From the NCBI GenBank assembly GCA_045635745.1, contig JAZTWG010000002.1:1-64000 (forward strand): DNA of 64,000 bases, written 5' to 3'. This document shows, piece by piece, positions 27,364-36,979 of this stretch. Below the pieces are notes generated by a model that was not told the DNA's origin, made no database searches, and saw only the letters and a list, made by a program, of their open reading frames with translations. Every line of letters begins with the position of its first letter. Positions within the stretch are counted from its first letter, which is position 1. Position numbers and translations under genes: made by a program. Source of the DNA: SIG78 sp045635745 (GTDB taxonomy: Bacteria; Verrucomicrobiota; Lentisphaeria; Victivallales; Victivallaceae).

Positions 27364-28057
27364 CCGGGTTCTGGAGATATTTTTCCGGCGCTACGCCGAT
27401 AACGAATTCGCCTTTCCAACTGCCCCGCTGCCGCGAGATCTGCAACAGTTCTGCTACTGTTCCGCGCAAAACTTCTTCATGCATTTTGGTTGCTTCGCGT
27501 ACGATGGCAATCTTACGGTCATCGCCGCAATATTTCTGCAGATATTCCAACGCTCCGGTTATCCGGAACGGCGATTCGTAGAAAAATACGGTTTTATCTT
27601 CGTTGGCAAGCATTTCAAAAAATTTGCCCCGCCGTCCGGATTTGACCGGAGGAAAGGCGTAAAAAGCAAATTTATCCACCGGCAATCCGGTGGCTGCCGC
27701 CGCAAAGGTCAAAGCTGATACTCCGGGGATAACTTCCACGGGCACACTGCAGTTGACTGCTTCGCGCACGATGAAAAACCCCGGGTCGGCGATCGCCGGA
27801 GTTCCGGCATCGGTTATCAAAGCTATATTTTCTCCGGCGCTCACCCGGTCGAGCAGACTCTGGCATTTGCCGCGCTCGTTGAAGGCATGATAACTCGTAA
27901 GCGGCGTGTGGATATCAAAATGAGTCAGCAGGCCGCGGCTGTGTCGGGTATCTTCCGCGGCGATGAGATCCACTTCTTTAAGGATCCGCAGCGCCCGCAA
28001 GGTTATATCTTCAAGATTACCGATGGGGGTACTTACAATATATAATTTACCACTCAT
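27338..28057 (-). CDS. rsmI: 16S rRNA (cytidine-1402-2'-O) methyltransferase
   Basis: Methylates the ribose of C1402, the same nucleotide that RsmH modifies on the base. The 239-residue tetrapyrrole-methylase-fold protein begins LYIVSTPIGNLEDITLRAL and has AAEDTRHSRGLL, SYHAFNE, LITDAGTPAIADPG and PGVSALTFAAAATGLP, all diagnostic. AAAGGTGA eight bases before the ATG overlaps the stop of the preceding glycerate kinase gene. Both enzymes for C1402 are therefore in this window, at 22.0 and 27.3 kb. Confidence 0.96.
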   Translation of the reverse strand: MSGKLYIVSTPIGNLEDITLRALRILKEVDLIAAEDTRHSRGLLTHFDIHTPLTSYHAFNERGKCQSLLDRVSAGENIALITDAGTPAIADPGFFIVREAVNCSVPVEVIPGVSALTFAAAATGLPVDKFAFYAFPPVKSGRRGKFFEMLANEDKTVFFYESPFRITGALEYLQKYCGDDRKIAIVREATKMHEEVLRGTVAELLQISRQRGSWKGEFVIGVAPEKYLQNPDEDCEKDF

Positions 28058-28061
28058 AAAA

Positions 28062-29198
28062 TCACCTTTGTCTGATCATGTTGCATATGCTGCGTGCCAT
28101 CCGCCGGAGATTGCCGGGGGCGGCAGACAATGCTTCGTCCAGCGAACAGGGGCGGGCCGCAAGCGCCAGAACCGCATCAAAAATATTTTCCAACTCTTCA
28201 TATCTTTCACCCAATGCCCCGGAAAGCAGTATGACCGGTACCCCGGCGCGTCTGGCATGACGGCTTACCACGCTGCATAGCTTGCCATGGGCGGTCTGGA
28301 AATCCGAACAGCCTTCGCCGGTTATCACCCAGTCGGCATCGGCAATGAGAGAATCGAATTTGAGCATATCCAGTACCAGTTCTGCGCCCGAAACCATCCG
28401 GGCGTTCAGATAATTTCGCAGCGCAAAACCCAGCCCGCCGGCCGCTCCGTCGCCGGGAGTGGCAAAGTTATCTGCCAAATGACTTTTTACTGAAAGTTCT
28501 CCGAAGTTGCGGAGATTGTTTTCGAGCAGATGCACCATATCGGCATCGGCGCCTTTCTGGGGCGCAAAAACTTTTGCCGCACCATTTTCGCCGCAGAGCG
28601 GATTGGTTACATCCGAAGCTATGCAGAAGGTGCTTTCTCCGATTTCCGGCAGCATATCGGCCGTATCGATTCGGGCAATGGCGGCAATGTCATTGCCGTC
28701 GGCAGGAGCTTTTATCAAATTGCCGCTGCCGTCAAAAAACTTTACGCCCAGCGCTTGCAGCATACCCACACCGCAATCCACTGTGGCGCTGCCGCCGATA
28801 CCGATAGTGAAATGCCGGATATGTTTTTCCTGCATCAGATATTTCAAGAGCTCGCCGGTACCGAAAGTAGTGGTTTGCATGGGATTGCGTTCTTCGCGGT
28901 TTATCAGTTCCAGACCGCTGGCGGAAGCCATTTCAAAAACACCTGAATTATCCGGCAGTAATCCCCATTGAGCCTGCACTCTCCGGTGGAGCGGATCATG
29001 CACACAGCAAGTATGCAAAACTCCATTGCAGCTGGCTGTTACTGCTTTTGCGGTACCTTCGCCTCCATCGCCCAGCGGTAAGGATATTACCTGAAAATCC
29101 GGCGCGGTCCGGCGGATTTCTTCCTGCAGAATATCGCAGATCTCCATACTTGAAAGGCAGTTTTTGAACGAATCAAATGCCAGTATAACTTTTGTCAT
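28062..29198 (-). CDS. Glycerate 2-kinase (GlxK/GarK family)
   Basis: Phosphorylates D-glycerate. The 378 residues begin ILAFDSFKNCLSS, where most relatives have APDSFKGSLSA. They continue with PLGDGGEGT, IGIGGSATVDCGVGMLQALG, PGDGAAGGLGFAL and VITGEGCSDFQT, where the family norm is GEGRxDxQT. The asparagine/cysteine changes near the N-terminus and the GEGCSD variant are small departures; the core motifs are intact. Four-base overlap with lolD upstream puts it in the same operon, with no obvious functional link. Confidence 0.93.
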   Translation of the reverse strand: MTKVILAFDSFKNCLSSMEICDILQEEIRRTAPDFQVISLPLGDGGEGTAKAVTASCNGVLHTCCVHDPLHRRVQAQWGLLPDNSGVFEMASASGLELINREERNPMQTTTFGTGELLKYLMQEKHIRHFTIGIGGSATVDCGVGMLQALGVKFFDGSGNLIKAPADGNDIAAIARIDTADMLPEIGESTFCIASDVTNPLCGENGAAKVFAPQKGADADMVHLLENNLRNFGELSVKSHLADNFATPGDGAAGGLGFALRNYLNARMVSGAELVLDMLKFDSLIADADWVITGEGCSDFQTAHGKLCSVVSRHARRAGVPVILLSGALGERYEELENIFDAVLALAARPCSLDEALSAAPGNLRRMARSICNMIRQR

Positions 29199-29896
29199 TG
29201 TTCAGCAGCCTTTTTTTCGCTCAAATGCCCATCAGTAAGATAATAAACTTTATCGGCATAGCTGACCAATGACTCGTTGTGGGTGATCATTATGATCGTG
29301 TGATCCTGTGCCAGCCGGCTGAAGAGCTGCAGAAGTTTTTCGCCGGTCTGCGAATCCAGATTGCCGGTCGGCTCGTCTGCCAGAATCAATTCCGGATCGT
29401 TGATAAGCGCTCTGGCTACTGCAGCCCGCTGCTGTTCTCCGCCGGAAAGTTCGCTGCCGCGGTGGTGGAGCCGTTCTGCCAGCCCCAGCGATGACAAAAG
29501 CATTTCTGCCCGTTCGCGCGCCTGCCGGAGCGGTTTTTTTGCCAGCCTGGCCGGAATCAGCACATTTTCAAGAATGGTGAATTCCGGCAGCAGCTGATAG
29601 TTCTGAAAGATAAAACCGATCCGGTTGTTCCGGAATGCCGCCGCCGCGGAAGCTGTCTTCATCAGCGTCCGGTAATCTTCTCCGGCATATCGGATAGTGC
29701 CGCTATCGGGCTTTTCCAGTGCGCCGATCAGATTCAGCAGTGTGGTTTTGCCGGAGCCGGATGCTCCCAGCAGTACGTTCCAGGCATTGCGCTGAAATCC
29801 GGCACATACATCGTGCAGGATCTCCAGACGGTGGTTGCCGGCAAGCTCATAGCCCTTGCACACATTTTCCAGTTCGATCAAAAAATTTCCACTCAT
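29195..29896 (-). CDS. lolD: Lipoprotein-export ABC ATPase LolD
   Basis: ATP-binding subunit of the LolCDE complex that releases outer-membrane lipoproteins from the inner membrane. The 233 residues have Walker A (LGASGSGKTTLLN), the signature ELSGGEQQRAAVARAL, Walker B (LILADEPTGNLD) and the switch histidine in MITHN. FIFQNYQLLPEFT is typical of the LolD/MacB class. It lies one base after the permease gene. MacB-type efflux is the alternative, but the permease type favours Lol. Confidence 0.92.
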   Translation of the reverse strand: MSGNFLIELENVCKGYELAGNHRLEILHDVCAGFQRNAWNVLLGASGSGKTTLLNLIGALEKPDSGTIRYAGEDYRTLMKTASAAAAFRNNRIGFIFQNYQLLPEFTILENVLIPARLAKKPLRQARERAEMLLSSLGLAERLHHRGSELSGGEQQRAAVARALINDPELILADEPTGNLDSQTGEKLLQLFSRLAQDHTIIMITHNESLVSYADKVYYLTDGHLSEKKAAEQ

Positions 29897-29897
29897 A

Positions 29898-31169
29898 TTA
29901 TTCGTACCTCAAGGCTTTTGCCGGATCAAGTTTGGCTGCCCGCAGAGCCGGCACTATTGCCCCGGCGGTACAGAGAATGATTGCTGAAATTGCCACTATT
30001 GCCACATCCATCGGCACGATGTGGGCGGGCAGTTCATTGAAAAAGTACATTTCCGGCGGGAAAAGCGGTTGGCCGGTGATTTTTGCCACGATCCGCAATA
30101 TATCCATACGGATCGCTATAACCAATGTCCCCAATGCTATACCCAGCGTGCTGCCGATCACCCCCACCAGCAGACCCTGCAGCAGAAATATGTTCATTAC
30201 TTGCATCGGCGTAGTGCCCAGCGCTTTCAGAACCCCGATTTCGCGGGTTTTCTGATAAACTGAGGTTATCAGCGTATTGGCAATGCTGAAAGCTGCCACC
30301 AGCACAATAAAAATCAGGAGAAAAAACATCATATTTTTTTCCACCGCCAGCACGCCCAGCAGTTGGGCGTTGCGGCTCTGCCAGGATTCTATGCGGAAAG
30401 TGCTTTCCGGCAGCAGAGTTTGAAGTTTTTCAAGTTCACTTTGCATATCAAAGGCATTGTTCACCCAACCGTATACGGTGGTGGCGCTGCCCCATTGCAT
30501 ATTGAAGAGCTCGGCCGCATCGTCGATATTGACAAAGATCACGTCGCGGTCGAAATCATATTTGCCGAAACTTACGATACCGGTAACTTTCAGCTCGGTC
30601 GGCAGTATGATTTTACCGCTGGATGCTATTTCCACGCCGCCGGATGGTTTGACTTTGACCATTTCAGCAAGCTTGGCTGAACTGTGCAGTATTATGCGGT
30701 CGCCCACACGCAGCCCGTGCTGGTGGGCAAGGCGGATCCCCAATACCGCTTCGCCGGGGGCAAGGTCGAATCTTCCTCCCGGCCGGAGGGCTGATTTTAT
30801 ATCCATGGCGTGTTGCACATCTTCAGCATTGACTCCCAGTACCAGTTTGGGCATGAAATTATTGCGGTTCTGGAGCATTGCCACCTGCGAAATGACCGGT
30901 GCGCTGCGAACCGCACCGGCTTCAGAAAGTTTTTTCCGCACAAAATCCACATCCATAATCGGGTAATATCTGCCGGTAACGTGCAGATGCGCCTGGGTTT
31001 GGATGAGTTTATCTTTCATTATATCCGTAAAGCCGGTCATAACCGCCAGCACCACTATCAATACCGCTACTCCCAGCATTACGCCGATGATCGAAATAAG
31101 CGTGATCACCGACACCGCATTGCGGCGGGGCTTGAGGTATCGCAAAGCTATTGAAAATTCTGTCCGCAC
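29898..31169 (-). CDS. lolC: LolC/LolE family lipoprotein-releasing permease
   Basis: Inner-membrane permease of 423 residues with the LolC/E topology. One membrane segment is near residues 20-45 (ISIIGVMLGVAVLIVVLAVMTG) and a large periplasmic domain runs to about 270. Three segments follow in the FtsX-like C-terminal part (EIGVLKALGTTPMQVMNIFLLQG). The MTGF and GVMLGVAVLI stretches are characteristic. It starts with GTG. Only one permease gene is present, so LolC and LolE functions may be served by a homodimer. It supports an outer membrane in this organism. Confidence 0.92.
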   Translation of the reverse strand: MRTEFSIALRYLKPRRNAVSVITLISIIGVMLGVAVLIVVLAVMTGFTDIMKDKLIQTQAHLHVTGRYYPIMDVDFVRKKLSEAGAVRSAPVISQVAMLQNRNNFMPKLVLGVNAEDVQHAMDIKSALRPGGRFDLAPGEAVLGIRLAHQHGLRVGDRIILHSSAKLAEMVKVKPSGGVEIASSGKIILPTELKVTGIVSFGKYDFDRDVIFVNIDDAAELFNMQWGSATTVYGWVNNAFDMQSELEKLQTLLPESTFRIESWQSRNAQLLGVLAVEKNMMFFLLIFIVLVAAFSIANTLITSVYQKTREIGVLKALGTTPMQVMNIFLLQGLLVGVIGSTLGIALGTLVIAIRMDILRIVAKITGQPLFPPEMYFFNELPAHIVPMDVAIVAISAIILCTAGAIVPALRAAKLDPAKALRYE

Positions 31170-31300
31170 GATAGAAAAACACCTTTTTTGCTTTTTTATT
31201 TAAAAAACGTTATTAAATTAGTACCAAAACGCCAAAATGGCAATATATTATAGCGAAAAGAATAAAAAAAACTGAAATTTTTAACTCAACGATTTGAAAT

Positions 31301-33520
31301 ATGTCCAATATCGAATTACTTGCTCCTGCCGGAACTCCGGAAGCCCTGGTGGCGGCATTTGCCGCCGGTGCCGATGCAGTTTATTGCGGGTTGCCCCGTT
31401 TTAATGCCCGTGAGCGCGGCGAAAACTTTACTGCCGAAAATATGCGTCAGGCAATAGCCTATGCTCATAAACTGCACAAAAAAGTCTATATAACACTCAA
31501 TACCCTGATCAAAGAAAGCGAATTGCCCGATCTGGCAGAGTATGTGGCGCAGATTGCCGATATGGCGCCCGATGCGGTCATTGTGCAGGATCTGGGTGTG
31601 CTGCGGCTTTTGCGGGAGTTTTTCCCGAACCTTACTATCCACGCTTCCACGCAAATGGGCATACATAACTCTGCCGGTGTGCGTATGGCGGAAAAAATGG
31701 GTGTAAAACGGGTTATTCTTGAACGGCAGATGACTATGGAAGAATTGGAAAAACTCAAGAAGAATACTAATATGGAAATAGAGATATTCTGCCACGGAGC
31801 GCTTTGTTGTTCGCTTTCCGGATCGTGTCTTTTCAGCAGTTATCTCGGTGGAGCAAGCGGCAACCGCGGCAAATGCAAACAGCCCTGCCGCCGCCGCTTC
31901 TTTTCCAAAACCGGGAATGGATTTTTCTTTTCCACTTCTGACCTTGCCACGCTGGAAATGATTCCGGAATTCCGCACTTTGAACATAACTTCGCTCAAGA
32001 TAGAAGGGCGGCTCAAGCAGCCCGATTATGTTTATAATGCAGTTAAAGCCTACCGTATGGTGCTGGATGCTGCGGAAGTCACTCCGGCGGTTATCGGCGA
32101 AGCCCGGCAGGTGCTTGCCGGAACTTGCGGACGGCGTTGGAGCAATGGATTTTTCAGCGAAAAGAGCATGAAAAATCTGGTGCGGCACGATGCACTCGGC
32201 GCTTCCGGTACTCTGCTGGGCAGAGTGACAGCTGTCGGCGAAAGCGGCTTCAATGCCGAACTCAAGCAGCGCCTGCATATCGGCGACCGGTTGAGGGTTC
32301 AGCCGGTCAATGGCGATGAGGGCAGTGCGTTTACTCTGACCAAACTTTTTATCGACCGCAAAATCGTTTCGGTGGCGCGTCCCGGTGATACGGTTTATAT
32401 ACCTTGCGATAAACCGGTGGCAATGAATGGATTGCTTTACAAAATAGGCGTGTCGCACAATGTGGATACCAAAGCGTTGGAAAATACCCGCGTAAGGGAA
32501 AAACTGCAACTGGCGCTCAAGCTGGAAAAAGATGCTTTGAATGTGGAAATTCTGAATATGGACAATGCTTCTGTCTGGCGCCACTGCGAAGAATTCCAGA
32601 TTGCCGGCAAGCATCCGGTTTCAGCTGAAACACTGCAGGAAGCGTTTGCTTCCGGCACCGATGAATTTGAATTTCTGATCAGCAATATTGTGATCGAGCC
32701 CGATGCGGCTGACCGCTTTATCCCCGCGAGCGTACTCAAAAAGATCCGCCGCGAATTTGATGCTTTTGCTGCGGAACTTGATATCGCCGGGTTGCAGAAA
32801 GCCGGAGCTGCCGGGTTGATGAAATTTTTTGCTTTCTACAATTCGCAAGCCACATTTCCGGTAAGTAGTGAACATTTGCGCGAAACTGTTGCCATGCGTC
32901 CACACGGCGATGCCGCCGGCAACCCCAAAGCGTGGCGGGCGGTCAGTGTGCTGGATATAAACAACTCCACCGACGAAGCGATCCTGCCGGATTACTGCAG
33001 CGAAGAACGGCTTGAAAGTTTGCAGCGGGCAATCGGCCGGGCTTACGATCAGGGTATCCGCCGCTTCCGGGCGGCAAGTTTGTTTGAACTGGAACTTCTT
33101 GCCGGTTATAAAGATATATTTGTTACCACCACTTATCCGCTGCCGGTTGCCAACTCGCTGGCGGCAACGGAACTGGCCGATTGGGGGGTAAACCGGGTGC
33201 AGGCATCGCTGGAACTGGAAAAATCCAGTATCGAAGATTTACGCAGTCATTCGCCGTTGGCACTGGAAGTCTACCGCTACGGCCGGTTTGCTCTGCTCAC
33301 CACCCGGGCCGCGCTGCCGGCAGAAGGCGAGATCGAAGACAATCGCGGCAACAAATTTTCGGTACGCTTTGACAAACGCCAGAACCTGACCCGGCTCTAT
33401 GCCAAATCGGTTTTCAGCATACCGCATGTGGCGGGGACCAGCGATTTTTACGATCTGACCCAGGCTCGGTGGAACGAACAGGAAACCAACAGTTTCAATT
33501 TTGAAACCAACTGGCTGTGA
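31301..33520 (+). CDS. Peptidase U32 family protein (RlhA-like)
   Basis: A 739-residue U32 protein. It begins ELLAPAGTPEALVAAFAAGADAVYCG and contains EIFCHGALCCSLSGSCLFSS, the family signature. The four-cysteine Fe-S type region includes GNRGKCKQPCRR. Members thought to be collagenases are now known to include RNA hydroxylases such as RlhA (23S C2501) and TrhP (tRNA). The long C-terminal region (after about residue 390) fits the RlhA/DUF3656 class. It stands alone, divergent from lolC. Confidence 0.88.
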   Translation: MSNIELLAPAGTPEALVAAFAAGADAVYCGLPRFNARERGENFTAENMRQAIAYAHKLHKKVYITLNTLIKESELPDLAEYVAQIADMAPDAVIVQDLGVLRLLREFFPNLTIHASTQMGIHNSAGVRMAEKMGVKRVILERQMTMEELEKLKKNTNMEIEIFCHGALCCSLSGSCLFSSYLGGASGNRGKCKQPCRRRFFSKTGNGFFFSTSDLATLEMIPEFRTLNITSLKIEGRLKQPDYVYNAVKAYRMVLDAAEVTPAVIGEARQVLAGTCGRRWSNGFFSEKSMKNLVRHDALGASGTLLGRVTAVGESGFNAELKQRLHIGDRLRVQPVNGDEGSAFTLTKLFIDRKIVSVARPGDTVYIPCDKPVAMNGLLYKIGVSHNVDTKALENTRVREKLQLALKLEKDALNVEILNMDNASVWRHCEEFQIAGKHPVSAETLQEAFASGTDEFEFLISNIVIEPDAADRFIPASVLKKIRREFDAFAAELDIAGLQKAGAAGLMKFFAFYNSQATFPVSSEHLRETVAMRPHGDAAGNPKAWRAVSVLDINNSTDEAILPDYCSEERLESLQRAIGRAYDQGIRRFRAASLFELELLAGYKDIFVTTTYPLPVANSLAATELADWGVNRVQASLELEKSSIEDLRSHSPLALEVYRYGRFALLTTRAALPAEGEIEDNRGNKFSVRFDKRQNLTRLYAKSVFSIPHVAGTSDFYDLTQARWNEQETNSFNFETNWL

Positions 33521-33554
33521 TCTCTCCGGAGCATGGCGGAAAAAACGGAATTGT

Positions 33555-34286
33555 TCAGCGTATTTCTGTTTTCAGGTAGTTTATAGCTCCGGCGGCGGCA
33601 AAAAGTCCGAATATTCCCGGGATAAATGAACTGCTGCCGATCGTCGGGCGTTCACCCGGTGCGCCGGGAATTACGGCCGCAGGATTGATTTCGCAGGAAA
33701 ATATACACTCAATACCTTTGACGATATTGTATTCTTTTTTCAGTTTGGCGCGTAAATTTTTTGCCAATGCGCAGCTGTGGGTTTTGCTTATATCGGCATA
33801 TTGTATTTTTGTGGGATCCACGCGGCAGCCGGCACCCATGGATGAGAAGGTTTTTATTTGTTTATGGTAAGCATATGCCAGCAGAAAACACTTGTCATTT
33901 ATGCTGTCAATAGCATCAATAATGCAGTCAAAATTACCTTCGTCGATGATTTGCGGAATATTTTCACGGGTCAGTGCTGCGTTTTTTACTTGCAGATCCA
34001 GTCCGGGATTTATATCATGCAGCCGCTCTTGCAATACGTCGGTTTTGAACATATTATTTGTAGAACGCAAAGCCAGAATCTGCCGGTTCAGATTGGTCGG
34101 ATGCACTTTATCCGGATCGTAAACGGTCAAATGCCCGATGCCGCCGCGCACGAGTGCTTCAGCCGCATAACCACCCACACCGCCGGCACCGGCCAGCAGT
34201 ACACGCGAGCGGGCAAGTTTTGCCATGGCGCCTGAGCCAAAGAGTATCTCGCTGCGCTGAAGATAGTTTTCAAAAGTTTCCGGCAT
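33555..34286 (-). CDS. tcdA: tRNA t6A dehydratase TcdA (E1/ThiF-like)
   Basis: ATP-dependent enzyme that cyclises t6A37 to ct6A in tRNA; 243 residues. The Rossmann motif is VLLAGAGGVGGYAAEALVRGGIG, followed by the ATP-binding DPDKVHPTNLNRQ and the aspartate in IDAIDSINDK. Its overall length and the GERPTIGSSSFIPGIFG ending match TcdA (YgdL/CsdL) rather than MoeB, with no rhodanese domain. ATG 34286 follows AAAGG by seven bases; the open frame continues further upstream but only inside tatD, with which it overlaps by 17 bases. Confidence 0.9.
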   Translation of the reverse strand: MPETFENYLQRSEILFGSGAMAKLARSRVLLAGAGGVGGYAAEALVRGGIGHLTVYDPDKVHPTNLNRQILALRSTNNMFKTDVLQERLHDINPGLDLQVKNAALTRENIPQIIDEGNFDCIIDAIDSINDKCFLLAYAYHKQIKTFSSMGAGCRVDPTKIQYADISKTHSCALAKNLRAKLKKEYNIVKGIECIFSCEINPAAVIPGAPGERPTIGSSSFIPGIFGLFAAAGAINYLKTEIR

Positions 34287-34962
34287 GATAGAGCCTTTCA
34301 AATTGTTCAAGCATGATTTTCTGCAGCGCAGAAAACTCCAAATCCATTTTCTGCGCCATAAAGCGGTAATGACTTTCAATATCGCCGTGGTGCGGATCGT
34401 CCGTTTCCAGCACGATGCGCCGGAGATAATCCGGATTGTCGCGCAAAAAATCCAACAGTTGCGGCTGAAAACTGATTTTCGGCGGCAGCGAGAGCAGAAA
34501 CGGCGTGTGATCCCATAATTGTCTGGCAAGCGCAAGATTGCTGCAATAGTAGTGTATTACAGTTGGGACTTGCCATTTTATGCGTTTGTAGAGTTCCAGC
34601 AGCTCCGAAAAACACTTCACACAATGAATCGTTAAAGGTTTATTAAGTTCTTCTGCCAGATTTATTGCATGAGTAAACTCTTTTATCTGTTCCGGCAGCG
34701 GCAGTTTGCCTTTCAGCCGGTCAAGTCCCGCTTCGCCAATACCGATAAAGCGCTTATCCCGGGCGGCGACGGCAAATTCATTGTTCCAGGAGCTGCCGTG
34801 CCACGGGTGATGTTCAAGTGTGGCAAAACAGTTTTCCGGCAATGGCAGATCAGCGTCTGCCAACGGCACAGATACGATTCTGACCACATTGCCGGCAACC
34901 GTTAACGGCTGCTGCCGGTCAAAGTGGGTGTGGAAATCCACCGTTGGCAGAAGTGCGGTCAT
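34270..34962 (-). CDS. TatD-family metal-dependent hydrolase
   Basis: A 230-residue TatD-like TIM-barrel hydrolase, shorter than the usual 255-265. Metal ligands are seen in VDFHTHFD, GIGEAGLDR, LTIHCVK, VIHYYC and VLETDDP. TatD proteins are 3'-5' DNA exonucleases; this short form could act on other substrates. The start overlaps the pgsA stop by one base and its end overlaps tcdA, so it sits inside a tightly packed operon. Confidence 0.85.
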   Translation of the reverse strand: MTALLPTVDFHTHFDRQQPLTVAGNVVRIVSVPLADADLPLPENCFATLEHHPWHGSSWNNEFAVAARDKRFIGIGEAGLDRLKGKLPLPEQIKEFTHAINLAEELNKPLTIHCVKCFSELLELYKRIKWQVPTVIHYYCSNLALARQLWDHTPFLLSLPPKISFQPQLLDFLRDNPDYLRRIVLETDDPHHGDIESHYRFMAQKMDLEFSALQKIMLEQFERLYHAGNF

Positions 34963-35579
34963 TATTTTTTATCGGGTGCGACCAGATCGCGGTTTTTAAT
35001 AAAGTAGTTGATGCCCGATCCGACAGTTACGAGCACGATCCCCCACAGAAATACGCTCCAGATATGACGCAGTTTTACAGCCCCGCAGATCACCGTATCC
35101 AGATCCAGCACATGTATCCAGACCAGACCGCCGATAAAAAGCATAGCCATTTGCAGGCAGGTTTTGAGCTTGCCGAATTTGTCGGCGCTGATTACTTTGC
35201 CGTTTCTGGTTGCCAGCAAACGCAGCCCCGTTACCATGAATTCACGGCAGATGACTACCGCAGCCACCCATGCCGCCAGCAGCTGGAATTCGACCAGAAT
35301 GAGCATGATGGTGGTAACAAATATCTTGTCAGCCAACGGGTCCATAAGCGCTCCGAAGTCAGTTACCTGATTCCATTTTCGCGCCAGATACCCATCGGCA
35401 AAGTCAGTTGCCGCGGCAATGAGCGACAAGCCGAACGCTATGTAACGCAAGATCATTTCTATATCATCGGATTTAACTTTCACGCCGCCGGGGATCCCGG
35501 AATTGGTGGCCAGAACCAATGCCACAAAGATCAGCACTATGCGGGTGACGGTCAGAATGTTGGGTAAATTCAAAGGCAT
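34962..35579 (-). CDS. pgsA: CDP-diacylglycerol-glycerol-3-phosphate 3-phosphatidyltransferase
   Basis: First committed step to phosphatidylglycerol, at the inner membrane. The 205 residues open with NLPNILTVTRIVLIF and carry the CDP-alcohol phosphotransferase motif. DGYLAR is followed by G, D and D at the expected spacing in TDFGALMDPLADK. About six membrane segments are predicted by eye. Operon IMPase-rimO-pgsA-tatD-tcdA. Confidence 0.95.
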   Translation of the reverse strand: MPLNLPNILTVTRIVLIFVALVLATNSGIPGGVKVKSDDIEMILRYIAFGLSLIAAATDFADGYLARKWNQVTDFGALMDPLADKIFVTTIMLILVEFQLLAAWVAAVVICREFMVTGLRLLATRNGKVISADKFGKLKTCLQMAMLFIGGLVWIHVLDLDTVICGAVKLRHIWSVFLWGIVLVTVGSGINYFIKNRDLVAPDKK

Positions 35580-35623
35580 TTTTCTTCCCTTTTTTATATA
35601 GTCTTGTATTGCGTTGTATTAAT

Positions 35624-36979
35624 TTAGCACAACTTGCCGTATAAATCAAATGTTTCGGCTTCGGTTATCAAAACCTGATAGCGTTTGCCGGGTTCCAGGC
35701 GTTTATTGCCGGTAAAGTAGACCATGTTGTCGATTTCCGGTGCATCGGCAAAGGTGCGCCCCGCACCGTTCCGGCCCTCGGCTTCGTCGCAGATCACAGA
35801 AAGCACTTTGCCAACCAGACTCTGATTGTGTTCCAGCGCGATCTTCTCCTGTTCGGCCATAATCGCTTCAGCACGTTCTTCGGCAATATTTGTTTCCACC
35901 CGGTCGGTGCGTTCCGCAGCCGGAGTTCCCGGTTCGGGCGAATAGCTGAATACTCCCAGCCGGGAGAACTTTTGCGTTTTTACAAACTCCATAAGTTCCG
36001 CAAATTCTGCTGCGCCTTCACCGGGCAGCCCGGTGATGAAAGTTGTGCGGATGGCACTTTCGGGGCGGGCTTTACGGATTTCAGCCAGTACTTTTTCAAT
36101 GGTTTTGCGGTCGGTTTTGCGGCCCATTTTCATGAGTATATCGCTGTTGATGTGCTGCAAAGGTATATCCAGATAGGGCAGAATGTGTTTATTTACTGCG
36201 TATTCCGCAAAGAATTCATCGGTATAATGTGCCGGATGAGTGTAGAGCAGCCGGATAACGAAGTCGCCTTCAAGTTTATCCATTTCGTGCAGCAATCCGG
36301 CCAACGTTGCTCCATCGCTGCGATCCGCGCCGTAGGCGGTGACATCCTGAGCTATAACGATCAGCTCTTTCACCCCGTTGGCTATAAGGTTTTTTGCTTC
36401 CGTCAGCACCGACTCTATGGAACGGCTGCGCAGCGGACCGCGGATAAGCGGAATACTGCAGTAAGCACAGCGGTTGTTGCATCCGTCGGAGATTTTCAGA
36501 TATGCCACATGCGGCAGAGTCAGCTGCAGCCGGGGAGTGTTTTCGTCGTATAAATAGCTCGGTTCCGGAGCGTCTCCGGCGGTATAATTGTTTTTTGCCT
36601 GCTGAAAAGTTTTGAATATATCGCCTACGCCGTCAACTCCGCTCCACGCATCAACTTCGGGATATTTATTGCGGATGAGCTTTTCTCTGTCCTGCTGGAT
36701 GAGGCACCCCGCAACAATGAGTTTGCGGGCTTCCGGTGCGCGCTTTTTCCAGCGGATCCCTTCGGCAATGGCGCTTTCACATTCGTTGCGGGCTCCGGGC
36801 AGAAAGGCACAGGTGTTTATCAGATAGTATTCGGCAGAGTTTTTGTCGAAGTTCAGCACGATACCGCTGGTCAGCAATATACCGGCCATCACTTCGCTGT
36901 CCACCAGATTTTTCGGACAGCCCAGACTTACTAAATATACCCCTTCGGCGGCAAAACGGTTTTTACGGCGGCAGTTCAT
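35624..36979 (-). CDS. rimO: Ribosomal protein S12 methylthiotransferase
   Basis: Radical-SAM enzyme that methylthiolates Asp of S12. The 451 residues have the N-terminal cluster cysteines (SLGCPKNLVDSE, INTCAF, VAGCL) and the radical-SAM CxxxCxxC in GCNNRCAYCSIP, with a TRAM domain at the C-terminus. RimO rather than MiaB is supported by LGCPKNLVDSEVM. GGAG precedes the ATG by nine bases. Four-base overlap with the preceding IMPase gene. Confidence 0.96.
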   Translation of the reverse strand: MNCRRKNRFAAEGVYLVSLGCPKNLVDSEVMAGILLTSGIVLNFDKNSAEYYLINTCAFLPGARNECESAIAEGIRWKKRAPEARKLIVAGCLIQQDREKLIRNKYPEVDAWSGVDGVGDIFKTFQQAKNNYTAGDAPEPSYLYDENTPRLQLTLPHVAYLKISDGCNNRCAYCSIPLIRGPLRSRSIESVLTEAKNLIANGVKELIVIAQDVTAYGADRSDGATLAGLLHEMDKLEGDFVIRLLYTHPAHYTDEFFAEYAVNKHILPYLDIPLQHINSDILMKMGRKTDRKTIEKVLAEIRKARPESAIRTTFITGLPGEGAAEFAELMEFVKTQKFSRLGVFSYSPEPGTPAAERTDRVETNIAEERAEAIMAEQEKIALEHNQSLVGKVLSVICDEAEGRNGAGRTFADAPEIDNMVYFTGNKRLEPGKRYQVLITEAETFDLYGKLC